In this document: positions 9,160-18,017 of the stretch, in pieces | Position numbering within the stretch: the first letter of the stretch is position 1 | How the letters are laid out: every line of letters begins with the position of its first letter | NCBI GenBank assembly: GCA_003164895.1 | Contig: PLUL01000075.1 | Coordinates: forward strand, 1-47,652 | DNA from: Bacteroidota bacterium | Lineage (GTDB): Bacteria > Bacteroidota > Bacteroidia > Palsa-948 | DNA length: 47,652 nucleotides | Direction of reading: 5' to 3' | Notes under the pieces: model-generated | What the model saw: only the letters and a program-made list of their open reading frames with translations | The model's database searches: none | What the model was told of the DNA's origin: nothing | Program-made: the position numbers and the translations under genes

Positions 9160-9702
9160 CTATTTATTAATCTCGCCTAAATCGTAATAAAAACGAAACA
9201 CTTCTTTGCCGTTAGATTTATTAATCAGTTTATAAACTACTTTTTGCGCCTTATTATTGGGCTCTCCGTATTTCTTGACTGAATTAATGATTTTTTCAGT
9301 ATCAAAAAGAATTACTCCACAAGAATAAACCCCGTCTTTCTTAAACACAAACTCCTTTGGTTTTTTAAAATAATTATGCCGCCTACAGTCGCTCCGCATA
9401 TAATTATCATATGCAACTTCTTTTCCATTATCTAATATTATTGTTATATCCTCTCCCAAGTCCAAAATGTAAAATAAAGATATTTCATTATTTTTTTTAA
9501 GAATATCATATTCATATTTATATTGAATATTAATAGTTGTGTCACTCGCAAACTTCATCTGCAAATTCAATCTTATATATAACAACTCGTTTGATGAGTT
9601 ATACACTTTTTCGTAATTCATTAATCGAGCTGTTTGAGAAAACCCCAAACAACAATTCAAAAAAAGCAAAAAGAAGAATATTATTTTCAATTCATTTCTC
9701 AC
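9160..9702 (-). CDS. Hypothetical exported protein
   Basis: The frame is open up to 9828, but the upstream part overlaps folD and reads as a shadow. The best start is the GTG at 9702 (or TTG at 9690), because a signal peptide begins there: RNELKIIFFFLLFLNCCLGF then SQ. The mature part of about 155 residues is rich in Lys, Asn, Tyr and Asp, with beta-like stretches such as NSSNELLYIRLNLQMKF and KDGVYSCGVILFD. No family was recognised. It sits 27 nt downstream of folD and is convergent with the phosphatase gene (4-nt gap). Confidence 0.65.
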   Translation of the reverse strand: MRNELKIIFFFLLFLNCCLGFSQTARLMNYEKVYNSSNELLYIRLNLQMKFASDTTINIQYKYEYDILKKNNEISLFYILDLGEDITIILDNGKEVAYDNYMRSDCRRHNYFKKPKEFVFKKDGVYSCGVILFDTEKIINSVKKYGEPNNKAQKVVYKLINKSNGKEVFRFYYDLGEINK

Positions 9703-9728
9703 AACAAAACAATTAAAACTATTATTAC

Positions 9729-10607
9729 TCAATAAATTTCTCTCCTGCACGCTTTCAGCGTATTCATCATTAAGGAAGTGATCGTCATCGGTCCTACTCC
9801 ACCGGGAACAGGAGTAATGAAAGAACATTTGGGAGCCACTTCATCGTATTTCACGTCGCCCAAAAGTTTCCAACCTGTTTTTGTTTTGTCGGATTTCACT
9901 CTGGTAATTCCAACATCAATAATTACTGCTCCTTGTTTAACGTGATCGGCTGTGAGAAATTCCGCTTTGCCAAGCGCGGCAATGATAATATCGGCTTGCA
10001 GACAAAGTTCTTTCAGATTTTTTGTTTTGCTGTGCGTGATGGTAACCGTGCAATTTCCGGGATTGGAATTTCGCACCATTAAAATACTCATAGGTAAACC
10101 AACGATGTGGCTCCTGCCAATCACCACGCAATTCTTTCCGGCAGTTTCAATTTTGTATCGCTCCAGCAATTGAATAATTCCATACGGAGTTGCAGGAAGA
10201 TACGTTGGCAGATTCAAAGCCATTCTTCCCACATTGGCAGGATGAAAACCATCCACATCCTTTTTAGGATCAATCGCCTCGGTTACTTTTTGTTCATTGA
10301 TGTGTTTAGGCAAAGGAAGCTGAACAATAAATCCGTCAATATCCTTATCGTTATTCAGCTCAGCAATTTTATCAAGCAATTCTTTTTCTGAAGTTATATC
10401 TGGCATTCGAACCAATGTGGATACAAAACCAACTTTCTCACACGCTTTAACTTTTCCGCCAACATACGTTTCACTCGCGCCATCGTTGCCTACAAGAATT
10501 GCAGCAAGGTGAGGAATTTTCTTTCCGGCAGATTTTATCTTCTGCACTTCAGCAGCGATCTCATTCTGAATTTCTTCTGAAACTTTTTTTCCGTCAATGA
10601 TTGTCAT
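9729..10607 (-). CDS. folD: Bifunctional methylene-THF dehydrogenase / methenyl-THF cyclohydrolase FolD
   Basis: A 292-residue protein, the usual FolD length. It interconverts 5,10-methylene-, 5,10-methenyl- and 10-formyl-tetrahydrofolate in the cytoplasm. Catalytic residues are Y48 and K52 in [28 protein letters not shown] and [14 protein letters not shown] are the folate-site signatures, [14 protein letters not shown] is the NADP-binding loop, and [15 protein letters not shown] is the C-terminal signature. It starts 6 nt after the ffh stop, so the two are probably cotranscribed. The folate link to metH at 28.8 kb is metabolic only. Confidence 0.96.
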   Translation of the reverse strand: MTIIDGKKVSEEIQNEIAAEVQKIKSAGKKIPHLAAILVGNDGASETYVGGKVKACEKVGFVSTLVRMPDITSEKELLDKIAELNNDKDIDGFIVQLPLPKHINEQKVTEAIDPKKDVDGFHPANVGRMALNLPTYLPATPYGIIQLLERYKIETAGKNCVVIGRSHIVGLPMSILMVRNSNPGNCTVTITHSKTKNLKELCLQADIIIAALGKAEFLTADHVKQGAVIIDVGITRVKSDKTKTGWKLLGDVKYDEVAPKCSFITPVPGGVGPMTITSLMMNTLKACRREIY

Positions 10608-10613
10608 AATTTT

Positions 10614-11945
10614 TTATTTAGGTCGAGGCATATTCTGCATCATCTTTTTCATCTGATCTTTGTTTCCCATCATGCGCATCATCTTGCGCATATCTTCAAA
10701 TTGTTTCATCAGCTTGTTAACCTCCTGAATATTTGTACCGCTTCCTTTTGCAATTCGCTGTCTGCGGCTGCCATTCATCAAGTCAGGATTTTTTCTTTCA
10801 GCAGGAGTCATGGAATGAATGATCGCTTCAATACCGACAAATGCTTTTTCATTTATATCAATATCTTTTACTGCTTTTCCAATGCCGGGGATCATTCCAA
10901 TCAGGTCTTTCATGTTTCCCATTTTTTTTATCTGCTGAAGTTGTCCGAGAAAATCATCAAAGTCAAAAGCATTCTTCGCAATTTTCTTCTGAAGTTTTTT
11001 TGATTCCTCTTCGTTGAATTGCTCCTGAGCTCGTTCAACCAGTGTGACCACATCGCCCATTCCCAGAATTCTATCCGCCATACGATCCGGATGGAACACA
11101 TCGATCGCCTCCATCTTCTCACCTGTTCCAACAAACTTAATGGGTTTGTTCACCACACTCTTGATAGAAAGAGCCGCCCCACCGCGTGTATCCCCGTCTA
11201 ATTTTGTCAGCACAACTCCACCGAAATCCAGTTTCTCATTGAATGCTTTTGCCGTATTCACCGCGTCTTGCCCTGTCATTGCATCTACCACAAATAATAT
11301 TTCATCGGGCGAAACTGCTTTCTTCACCGCAGCGATCTCGTTCATCATCTGCTCATCGATCGCCAAACGACCGGCAGTATCTATAATAACAACTGAATGA
11401 TTATTATCTTTAGCAAACTGAATTCCTTTTTTAGCAATGGAAACCGCATCTTTATTTTCTACATCAGAATAAACCGCAACGCCAATCTGTTCTCCTAAAA
11501 CTTTTAACTGATCAATAGCTGCGGGACGATAAATATCGCAGGCAACGAGCAAAGGGTTTTTTCCACGTTTTGTTTTCAGAAAGTTGGCAAGCTTGCCCGA
11601 AAAAGTTGTTTTACCTGAACCCTGCAAACCGCTCATCAAAATCACAGTAGGATTTCCCGTCATCTTCAACTCCGCATTCTTGCCACCCATCAACTCAGCA
11701 AGTTCATCGCGAGTTATCTTGGTCATTAATTGCCCGGGAGAAATACTGGTAAGCACATTCTGCCCCATCGCTTTTTCCTTTACATTATCTGTAAAAGTTT
11801 TTGCAACTTTATAATTCACATCGGCATCGAGCAGTGCTTTGCGGATTTCCTTTAGCGTTTCGCTCACATTCACTTCGGTGATCTTGCCTTGCCCTTTTAG
11901 TATCTTGAAGGCGCGATCTATTTTATCGGATAAATTTTCAAACAT
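10614..11945 (-). CDS. ffh: Signal recognition particle protein Ffh
   Basis: A 443-residue SRP54 GTPase that, with the SRP RNA, brings ribosomes translating membrane proteins to FtsY. The N domain (1-90) is followed by the G domain: GLQGSGKTTFSGKLA (residues 106-120), DTAGRLAIDEQMM and TKLDGDTRGGAALS. The Met-rich M domain begins near 330 and includes MNGSRRQRIAKGSGT and the Met-rich tail MRKMMRMMGNKDQMKKMMQ. Length and motifs are complete. The ATG at 11945 agrees with the usual start MFENLSDKID. It heads a two-gene minus-strand unit with folD. Confidence 0.97.
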   Translation of the reverse strand: MFENLSDKIDRAFKILKGQGKITEVNVSETLKEIRKALLDADVNYKVAKTFTDNVKEKAMGQNVLTSISPGQLMTKITRDELAELMGGKNAELKMTGNPTVILMSGLQGSGKTTFSGKLANFLKTKRGKNPLLVACDIYRPAAIDQLKVLGEQIGVAVYSDVENKDAVSIAKKGIQFAKDNNHSVVIIDTAGRLAIDEQMMNEIAAVKKAVSPDEILFVVDAMTGQDAVNTAKAFNEKLDFGGVVLTKLDGDTRGGAALSIKSVVNKPIKFVGTGEKMEAIDVFHPDRMADRILGMGDVVTLVERAQEQFNEEESKKLQKKIAKNAFDFDDFLGQLQQIKKMGNMKDLIGMIPGIGKAVKDIDINEKAFVGIEAIIHSMTPAERKNPDLMNGSRRQRIAKGSGTNIQEVNKLMKQFEDMRKMMRMMGNKDQMKKMMQNMPRPK

Positions 11946-12154
11946 AGAAATAAATCAAAAATTATTAATTCACAAGTAACAAAAACAGAGAGCAAATTTA
12001 AAATTATTTTTCTTGAAATGAAGATTGCCGAAAAGGAATTTCGGATTTGTTTTAGATATTTTCATGAGTGATTAGTATTAAATCTTTGCACATTTGTTTT
12101 TCCTAACGTAATTATCCGTACATTACATATAAACAAACAACAAACATCATTTAC

Positions 12155-13237
12155 ATGAAGATTATAAGGTTTGAAAGAGATAAGTCACAATTCATGGTTG
12201 CGCTTAGAAAGAATGTCAACGATTATTTCAAAGAAAAAAATATTTCCACAAAAGGAAACTGGCACATGGTTTTGAAATCGGCAGTTATGCTTTCAATTTA
12301 TCTTGTTCCTTTTATCCTGATGCTGACGGTTCCAATGTACGGCTGGATGATTTTTCCGTTGGCAGTTATTATGGGAATAGGAATGGCTGGCACGGGAATG
12401 TCGGTGATACACGACGCCGCACACGGTTCATTTTCAAAAAAAAGTTGGCTCAACCAATTATTGGGAAGTACAATTTTTCTTCTCGGAACCACCGGATTTA
12501 ATTGGAAAGTTCAGCACAATATTTTTCATCACACGTTTACAAACATTGACGGGATGGATGAAGACATTGCCGGACATGCCACATTGCGATTTTCCACCAA
12601 TGCTCCTCTAAAAAAAATTCATCGCTTCCAGCATATCTATGCATTTTTTCTTTATAGCTTAATGACGCTTTCTAAACTCGTGAAAGATTTTTTTCAGTTG
12701 CACAAATACAATAAAGATGGAATCACCAGACAACAAAATGCAAAACCAACCTGGGAATACACAAAACTAATCGGATCAAAAATTATTTATTTTTTCATGG
12801 CAATTGGCTTACCACTTTTATTCGCGGATTTTTCCTGGTGGCAAATACTGCTCGGCTTCCTCATTATGCATTGCACAGCAGGATTTATCATGAGCATGGT
12901 CTTTCAGATGGCACATATTGTAGAAGGCGTAAAACAACCAATACCGGATCAAAACGGAAACATAGAAAATGAATGGGCAATTCATCAATTACAAACCACC
13001 GCAAACTTTTCTCGAAGCAATCGTTTTCTCAACTGGTGGGTTGGCGGACTTAACTTTCAGATAGAACATCATCTCTTTCCAAATATCTGCCACATTCACT
13101 ACCGTAAAATTTCACACATCGTGGAAAAAACTGCTCTTGAATTCGGACTTCCTTATAATATGAAACTCTCGTTTGTACAGGCAATCGCTTCGCATACCAG
13201 AATGCTAAAATCTCTTGGCAAACAACAGCCATTGTAG
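12155..13237 (+). CDS. Membrane fatty acid desaturase (acyl-lipid, delta-6-like)
   Basis: A 360-residue integral membrane di-iron enzyme that introduces a double bond into fatty acyl chains. The three His boxes are complete: HDAAH (86-90), HNIFHH (121-126) and QIEHH (302-306). The Gln-type third box places it with the front-end/delta-6-like group, but the N-terminal cytochrome b5 domain of eukaryotic front-end desaturases is absent. Hydrophobic segments lie around 45-85, 205-260 and between the boxes. It has about 210 bp of its own upstream sequence, divergent from ffh, so it is likely a single-gene unit. Regiospecificity cannot be read from the sequence. Confidence 0.93.
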   Translation: MKIIRFERDKSQFMVALRKNVNDYFKEKNISTKGNWHMVLKSAVMLSIYLVPFILMLTVPMYGWMIFPLAVIMGIGMAGTGMSVIHDAAHGSFSKKSWLNQLLGSTIFLLGTTGFNWKVQHNIFHHTFTNIDGMDEDIAGHATLRFSTNAPLKKIHRFQHIYAFFLYSLMTLSKLVKDFFQLHKYNKDGITRQQNAKPTWEYTKLIGSKIIYFFMAIGLPLLFADFSWWQILLGFLIMHCTAGFIMSMVFQMAHIVEGVKQPIPDQNGNIENEWAIHQLQTTANFSRSNRFLNWWVGGLNFQIEHHLFPNICHIHYRKISHIVEKTALEFGLPYNMKLSFVQAIASHTRMLKSLGKQQPL

Positions 13238-13333
13238 AATAATATAACTGCAATTAGTTAACACTAAATTAACTTCAGATAGTTAGCATTTGGTTGTCAA
13301 ACCAACCTTCATTTCTTTTCAAAATAATTGTTC

Positions 13334-13362
13334 TTTGTTAGTGTAAAAAAATATTACTTTTG
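13334..13362 (+). promoter_or_regulatory. Candidate Bacteroidota-type promoter for the lipoprotein gene
   Basis: A TTTG at 13334-13337, a 17-bp spacer and TACTTTTG at 13355-13362 fit the Bacteroidota -33 TTTG / -7 TAnnTTTG pattern. The predicted start of transcription near 13369 leaves about a 35-nt leader before the ATG at 13403. Confidence 0.55.
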
Positions 13363-13402
13363 ACAACTAATCATCGTACTAATTCAATTAAAAATCAAAA
13401 AG

Positions 13403-14302
13403 ATGAAGAAATCTGTTCTCACTTCTTTAACCTTGTTCCTTATTCCTCTGTGCCTTTTTATCTTGTCATCATGCGGTGGAAAAAAAGATGACGAAACTGT
13501 TACTAAGAAGGTTGATAAAATGATTGACTCCAGCAATGTTGCGATTGGCGTGAGCGGAAAAGTTTTCATTATTCCTTCACCCATTCAAACTGCCATGCTT
13601 ATCAAGAAAAGCGGAGCTCCATACAGCAAAGAGATTATGAATGGTACAGATAAAGTCAATTCGTATTCTACTAAATTTCAAAAATGTTTGAATCTTGGAA
13701 TTTATGGCGCTGACCTTGGTTATACTTCTCTTTACGATCAAACTCAAGATGCACTTGCTTATTTTAAAGTTACAAACACAATCGCAAACGATCTTGGATT
13801 ATCAAGCGCGTTTGATAAAAATTTGATAGAGCGATTCCAGAAAAATATCGGCAACAAAGATTCTATACTTGTTTTGGTTTCTGCCGCCTACCGTGCGAGC
13901 AACGATTTTCTGAAAAATAACGATCGCAAAGACGAATCTGCCCTTATTATTGCTGGCGGATGGATTGAAACATTGAACTTTGCCATCAACGTAATGAAAA
14001 CAAAAAGCAACGAAGATGTTAAACGTAGAATTGCAGAACAAAAAAATACACTCAGCAATCTTATTTCTCTGCTCTCTGCCAATCAGGGAAATGAAGAATA
14101 TTCTGAACTTTTAAAGAAGCTCAACGATTTAAAAACTGAATATGACAAAGTACAGTACAAATATGTTTTTGTGCGACCTACCATAGATGATATGAACAAA
14201 ACTACATCCATCACAAGCAAATCCGAAATAACAATTACTCCTGAAAACATTCAAGCAATTGGCGAAAAAATTGCAGCCATCCGAGGACTTATAACAACTT
14301 GA
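13403..14302 (+). CDS. Hypothetical lipoprotein
   Basis: A 299-residue protein with a lipoprotein signal: a charged start, a hydrophobic run LFLIPLCLFI and the lipobox LSSCGG, followed by a Lys/Asp-rich stretch. The mature part is mainly helical, with segments such as RRIAEQKNTLSNLISLL and YSELLKKLNDLKTEYDKVQY that look coiled. No enzyme motif or known family was recognised. It is followed 29 nt later by another small secreted protein and then by the large ABC transporter, all on the plus strand, so a shared transcript and an envelope role are possible. Confidence 0.8.
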   Translation: MKKSVLTSLTLFLIPLCLFILSSCGGKKDDETVTKKVDKMIDSSNVAIGVSGKVFIIPSPIQTAMLIKKSGAPYSKEIMNGTDKVNSYSTKFQKCLNLGIYGADLGYTSLYDQTQDALAYFKVTNTIANDLGLSSAFDKNLIERFQKNIGNKDSILVLVSAAYRASNDFLKNNDRKDESALIIAGGWIETLNFAINVMKTKSNEDVKRRIAEQKNTLSNLISLLSANQGNEEYSELLKKLNDLKTEYDKVQYKYVFVRPTIDDMNKTTSITSKSEITITPENIQAIGEKIAAIRGLITT

Positions 14303-14331
14303 AGAATTAAAAATTAAAATAACTCATTGTC

Positions 14332-14745
14332 ATGAAAAAATATTTCCTAATCGCTCTTTTTAGTTTCACTTTTTTAGTTTTTAATTGTCAGGCGCAATGC
14401 GACACCATAGCATCTGTATGTGCAAAACATATAGCTTCACCTTTCATCTCTGACGGGCAGCAATATCGCGCCCTGCTTCTTGCAGATCAAACTGCGGAAT
14501 TTCATACCACATTTTATGGCGGAGCAACCTATCGCATCGCTGCTGCCAGCGGATTGAAAGATGGCAATCTTGTTTTTTCGGTTTATGATGAAGAACACAA
14601 TCTTCTCTATTCAAATAAAGAATTTAAAAACGCTCCTTATTGGGATTTTAAAATTAGTTCAACGCTTGATATTATCATTGAAGCTAATCTCGGCGGAGCA
14701 GCTACTTCTGGCTGCGCTGTCGTATTAATCGGATTTAAACAATAA
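14332..14745 (+). CDS. Small hypothetical secreted protein
   Basis: A 137-residue protein with a clear signal peptide (1-21, MKKYFLIALFSFTFL... ending CQAQ). The mature domain of about 115 residues is beta-rich, with segments such as YGGATYRIAAASG, NLVFSVYDEEHNLLYSN and STLDIIIEANLGG; its Cys residues could form disulfides. It may be a small beta-sandwich. The family was not recognised. It follows the lipoprotein gene by 29 nt and precedes the ABC transporter by 83 nt. Confidence 0.75.
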   Translation: MKKYFLIALFSFTFLVFNCQAQCDTIASVCAKHIASPFISDGQQYRALLLADQTAEFHTTFYGGATYRIAAASGLKDGNLVFSVYDEEHNLLYSNKEFKNAPYWDFKISSTLDIIIEANLGGAATSGCAVVLIGFKQ

Positions 14746-14755
14746 AAAATCATCC

Positions 14756-14817
14756 TTAATTGTAAATGGTTAAGAGAATTATTTTATTTTCATAACCATT
14801 TAACGATTAACAATTAA
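14756..14817. repeat. Imperfect inverted repeat upstream of the ABC transporter gene
   Basis: The left arm TTAATTGTAAATGGTTA (14756-14772) is complementary, with a 7-8 nt bulge, to the right arm TAACCATTTAACGATTAACAATTAA in 14793-14817. The loop of about 20 nt is AT-rich and no T-tract follows. It could be an mRNA hairpin or a dispersed intergenic repeat. Confidence 0.4.
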
Positions 14818-14828
14818 CTTGCTCTAAC

Positions 14829-17800
14829 ATGAGTGAACGGATATTAAAAGCATTAATGCAAATGTTCGCCATCATTGCGAAGGTGGATAGCGTTTCCAAC
14901 AGCGGAAGGTTGATTGTGCAGTCGTTCCTGAAACAACAACTGAATCAGGAAATGGTAGAGCAATACCTGAAGATATTTGACGAACGTGTTGAAGAATACC
15001 ATAAAGTTTCTCAGCGCAAAGAAGGAGCAGCAAAAAGAACTTCACTCGGTTCTGTAAAGATTTTAAAGATATGTTCTGAAATAAATAAAGAACTGGAGCA
15101 AAAGCAGAAAGTAGTTGTACTCATTCGTATTTTAGAATTTATTTATTCAAGCGGAGATATATCGCAGCAGGAACTTGAATTTGTAACCACCGTTGCCGAA
15201 ACATTTAACATCAGCGATGAAGAGTTCAAACGCGCATTGGATTTCGTAAAAAGCACTTCGGATGTTATTCAGGATTCCCCGTTCCTTTTAGTGATTGATA
15301 ATAAAGACGCAAAACCACATTTCAATGTAAAGCATATTACATCGGTTCATCTTGCCGGACAAATAAGGGTGCTGCATATTCCAAGCGTTGGCATGTACAT
15401 CATGAAATATTTCGGAATCGATGCATTGTATCTCAACGGACAGGTTCTCAGTCAGGATAAATTATACATCCTCACCGAAGGTTCTTCCATCCGCAGCCCT
15501 CGCGTTCATCCTATTTATTACAGCGATATTATTAGCCGGTTTCTTGCCGATACGTCAAAATCAAAAACGTCGTTTGTAGCCGAGATAGAAGAATATTTAT
15601 TCCCTACCGGAAAAGTTGGATTGCGCAACGTAAATATTTACGAAGAATCTGGAAAACTTATCGGCATCATGGGAGGCAGCGGTGCGGGAAAATCCACGCT
15701 GCTCAATGTTCTTAACGGAAATGAAACACCCAACAAAGGTCATGTTCTCATCAATGGAATAAATATTCATACCGAAAGAGACAGAGCGGAAGGAATTATC
15801 GGAATGATTCCGCAGGATGATTTGCTGATTGAAGAACTTACTGTATTTCAAAATCTTTTTTATAACGCTAAACTTTGTTTTGCAAATCTTACCGATTTTG
15901 AAATTACCGAACGTGTAAATGCAGTTCTCTCGGATTTAGGATTATTTGAAGCAAGAGGTTTGAAAGTCGGCAGTCCGCTGGAGAAAACAATTTCGGGCGG
16001 ACAACGCAAACGTTTGAATATTGCTCTGGAATTAATTCGCGAACCATCCGTTCTATTTGTGGATGAACCAACATCCGGACTTTCTTCACGCGACTCTGAA
16101 AACATCATGGACTTGATGAAAGAACTGGCGCGCAAAGGAAAACTTTTGTTCGTGGTAATTCACCAGCCATCGTCTGACATTTATAAGATGTTTGACAAGA
16201 TGATTATTCTTGACGTAGGTGGCTTTCCTATTTATTACGGAAATCCTATTGATGCGATTATTTATTTCAAACGACTCATCAATCATGTGAAGAGCGATGA
16301 AAGCGAATGCGTGGAATGTGGAAACGTAAATCCGGAACAGATATTCAACATCATTGAAACAAAGGTGCTGGATGAATACGGCAACCAAACCCGCAGCAGA
16401 AAAATTTCTCCTTCAGAATGGAACAAACATTATGTTGCCGAGATAGAAAAAGAATTGCAGAAACCCGTTGAGCAGAATAATTCTGTGATGAGCACGCTCA
16501 GCATTCCGAATAAATTCAAGCAGTTCAAAGTTTTTGTAACCAGAGATGTATTGTCAAAACTATCGAATAGTCAATACATGTCCATTAATTTTCTGGAAGC
16601 GCCCCTACTCGGCTTCATTCTTGCTTTCATGATTAGATTTTACAATACCGATATTTCAAACAAAATCGGTTACATCTACAGAGATAATGAAAACATGACG
16701 GCATATTTATTTATGTCTGTTGTCGTTTCCTTGTTTATTGGAATGATGGTAAGCGCGGAAGAAATAATTAAAGACAGAAAAATATTGAAACGCGAAAAAT
16801 TTCTCAATCTCAGCCGAATCAGTTATTTATTTTCAAAAGTTACCATCCTTTTTGTTCTTTCCGCTATACAAATGATCATGTTCATTGGCGTTGGAAATTC
16901 AATTCTCGGAATCAAAGGAATGTATTTCGATTATTGGTTTGTGCTTTTCACCACTGCTTGCTGTGCAAACATTCTCGGACTGAACATTTCTGCAAGTTTC
17001 AATTCAGCAATTACGGTTTACATTCTTATTCCTATTTTACTTATTCCGCAATTACTTTTGAGCGGTGTAATTGTTCATTTCGACAAGTTGAATCCAATTC
17101 TCACCACACAAAAAAGTGTTCCTATGGCGGGCGAAGTAATGACTTCACGCTGGGCATTTGAAGCGCTGGCGGTGAATCAGTATAAGACAAACAATTTTGA
17201 AAAGAACTTTTATTCTTTTGACAAGCAAAAATCCATTGCCTCCTACAAAAAAGATTACTGGATAGCTAAGCTGAAAGGAAAAATGGATAAGTGCCTCACT
17301 AATTATAAAGACCCTGCGTTTAAAGCCGATGTAACAAGCGATCTTACTCTTTGCAAAAATGAGATCAAAAAAGAAATGAATTTTACCAGACAAATTCAAT
17401 GCCCTGTTGTGGATCAATTGAATATTGCTTCGTTTAATGACGATGTTGCAGCCAAGGTGCAAGACTACCTGAATAATGTTCAGCAATATTATATCAAGGT
17501 GTATAACATAAAAGGAGATGCAGAAGATAAGCTGGTTGGACAATTACAAAAAGAACTGGGACCTGATCAATTCATGGCGATGAAAAATGCGTATGAGAAC
17601 GAAAGTTTGAGCAACTTAGTTACCAACAGCCAAACGATGGAAGATAAAATTCTGGAAGTGGATGGCGAATTGATACAACGTTCCGATCCTGTTTTCTTAG
17701 ATCCTTCTGCTGATAAATTTTTGCGCGCACATTTTTATGCTCCCCGCAAAGCCATCTTCGGTAGATATTTTGATACCTATTGGGTGAACATGACCGTTAT

Positions 17801-17912
17801 TTGGATCATGACAATCCTTCTTATCGTTACCCTTTATTTTGATGCCCTGAAAAAATTAATTGATGGCGCAGGAAACTTTTTCTCACGCTTTGGCGGAAAG
17901 AAAAAGGAATAA
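14829..17912 (+). CDS. ABC transporter, fused ATPase-permease (ABCG-like) with TerB-like N-terminus
   Basis: A 1027-residue protein. The N-terminal 150 residues are helical and acidic, with SSGDISQQELEFVTTVAETF typical of TerB-like domains. Residues about 155-250 (LYLNGQVLSQDKLYILTEGS) look like a small beta domain, possibly FHA-like. The ATPase has Walker A GGSGAGKS (282-289), signature ISGGQRKRLNIALEL, Walker B VLFVDEPTSG and an H-loop VVIHQPSSD. About six membrane helices (about 590-770) follow, then a large soluble loop (about 770-985) and a last helix near 990-1010. This order (ATPase before permease) is the ABCG type. The substrate is unknown. The lipoprotein and secreted protein just upstream could be partners. 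Confidence 0.88.
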   Translation: MSERILKALMQMFAIIAKVDSVSNSGRLIVQSFLKQQLNQEMVEQYLKIFDERVEEYHKVSQRKEGAAKRTSLGSVKILKICSEINKELEQKQKVVVLIRILEFIYSSGDISQQELEFVTTVAETFNISDEEFKRALDFVKSTSDVIQDSPFLLVIDNKDAKPHFNVKHITSVHLAGQIRVLHIPSVGMYIMKYFGIDALYLNGQVLSQDKLYILTEGSSIRSPRVHPIYYSDIISRFLADTSKSKTSFVAEIEEYLFPTGKVGLRNVNIYEESGKLIGIMGGSGAGKSTLLNVLNGNETPNKGHVLINGINIHTERDRAEGIIGMIPQDDLLIEELTVFQNLFYNAKLCFANLTDFEITERVNAVLSDLGLFEARGLKVGSPLEKTISGGQRKRLNIALELIREPSVLFVDEPTSGLSSRDSENIMDLMKELARKGKLLFVVIHQPSSDIYKMFDKMIILDVGGFPIYYGNPIDAIIYFKRLINHVKSDESECVECGNVNPEQIFNIIETKVLDEYGNQTRSRKISPSEWNKHYVAEIEKELQKPVEQNNSVMSTLSIPNKFKQFKVFVTRDVLSKLSNSQYMSINFLEAPLLGFILAFMIRFYNTDISNKIGYIYRDNENMTAYLFMSVVVSLFIGMMVSAEEIIKDRKILKREKFLNLSRISYLFSKVTILFVLSAIQMIMFIGVGNSILGIKGMYFDYWFVLFTTACCANILGLNISASFNSAITVYILIPILLIPQLLLSGVIVHFDKLNPILTTQKSVPMAGEVMTSRWAFEALAVNQYKTNNFEKNFYSFDKQKSIASYKKDYWIAKLKGKMDKCLTNYKDPAFKADVTSDLTLCKNEIKKEMNFTRQIQCPVVDQLNIASFNDDVAAKVQDYLNNVQQYYIKVYNIKGDAEDKLVGQLQKELGPDQFMAMKNAYENESLSNLVTNSQTMEDKILEVDGELIQRSDPVFLDPSADKFLRAHFYAPRKAIFGRYFDTYWVNMTVIWIMTILLIVTLYFDALKKLIDGAGNFFSRFGGKKKE

Positions 17913-17931
17913 ACATTCATTCACTATAATA

Positions 17932-17963
17932 AAAAAAGTGGGAGCATATTTCCCGCTTTTTTT
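17932..17963 (+). terminator. Intrinsic terminator after the ABC transporter gene
   Basis: AAAAAAGTGGGA (17932-17943) pairs with TCCCGCTTTTTT (from 17951), with one G-T pair and a 7-nt loop, and runs into a T-tract. It lies 20 nt after the ABC gene stop. The A-rich left side means it may also serve the minus-strand amidohydrolase gene that ends at 18018. Confidence 0.8.
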
Positions 17964-18017
17964 ATTTATTATTCATGTTTTCTTACTGCACAAACAAATT
18001 ATTAGGGGAAGCAAATA

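Noticed and set aside
9703-9828. N-terminal extension of the unknown exported protein
   Set aside because: It overlaps the end of folD and lies before a clear signal peptide, so a start at 9702 is preferred.
13281-13310. Small inverted repeat TTGGTT/AACCAA
   Set aside because: Only a 6-bp stem with a 4-nt loop and no T-tract; it is within what AT-rich intergenic DNA can give by chance.
14756-14817. Inverted repeat before the ABC gene as a terminator
   Set aside because: The arms are bulged, the loop is long and no T-tract follows, so it was kept only as a low-confidence repeat.
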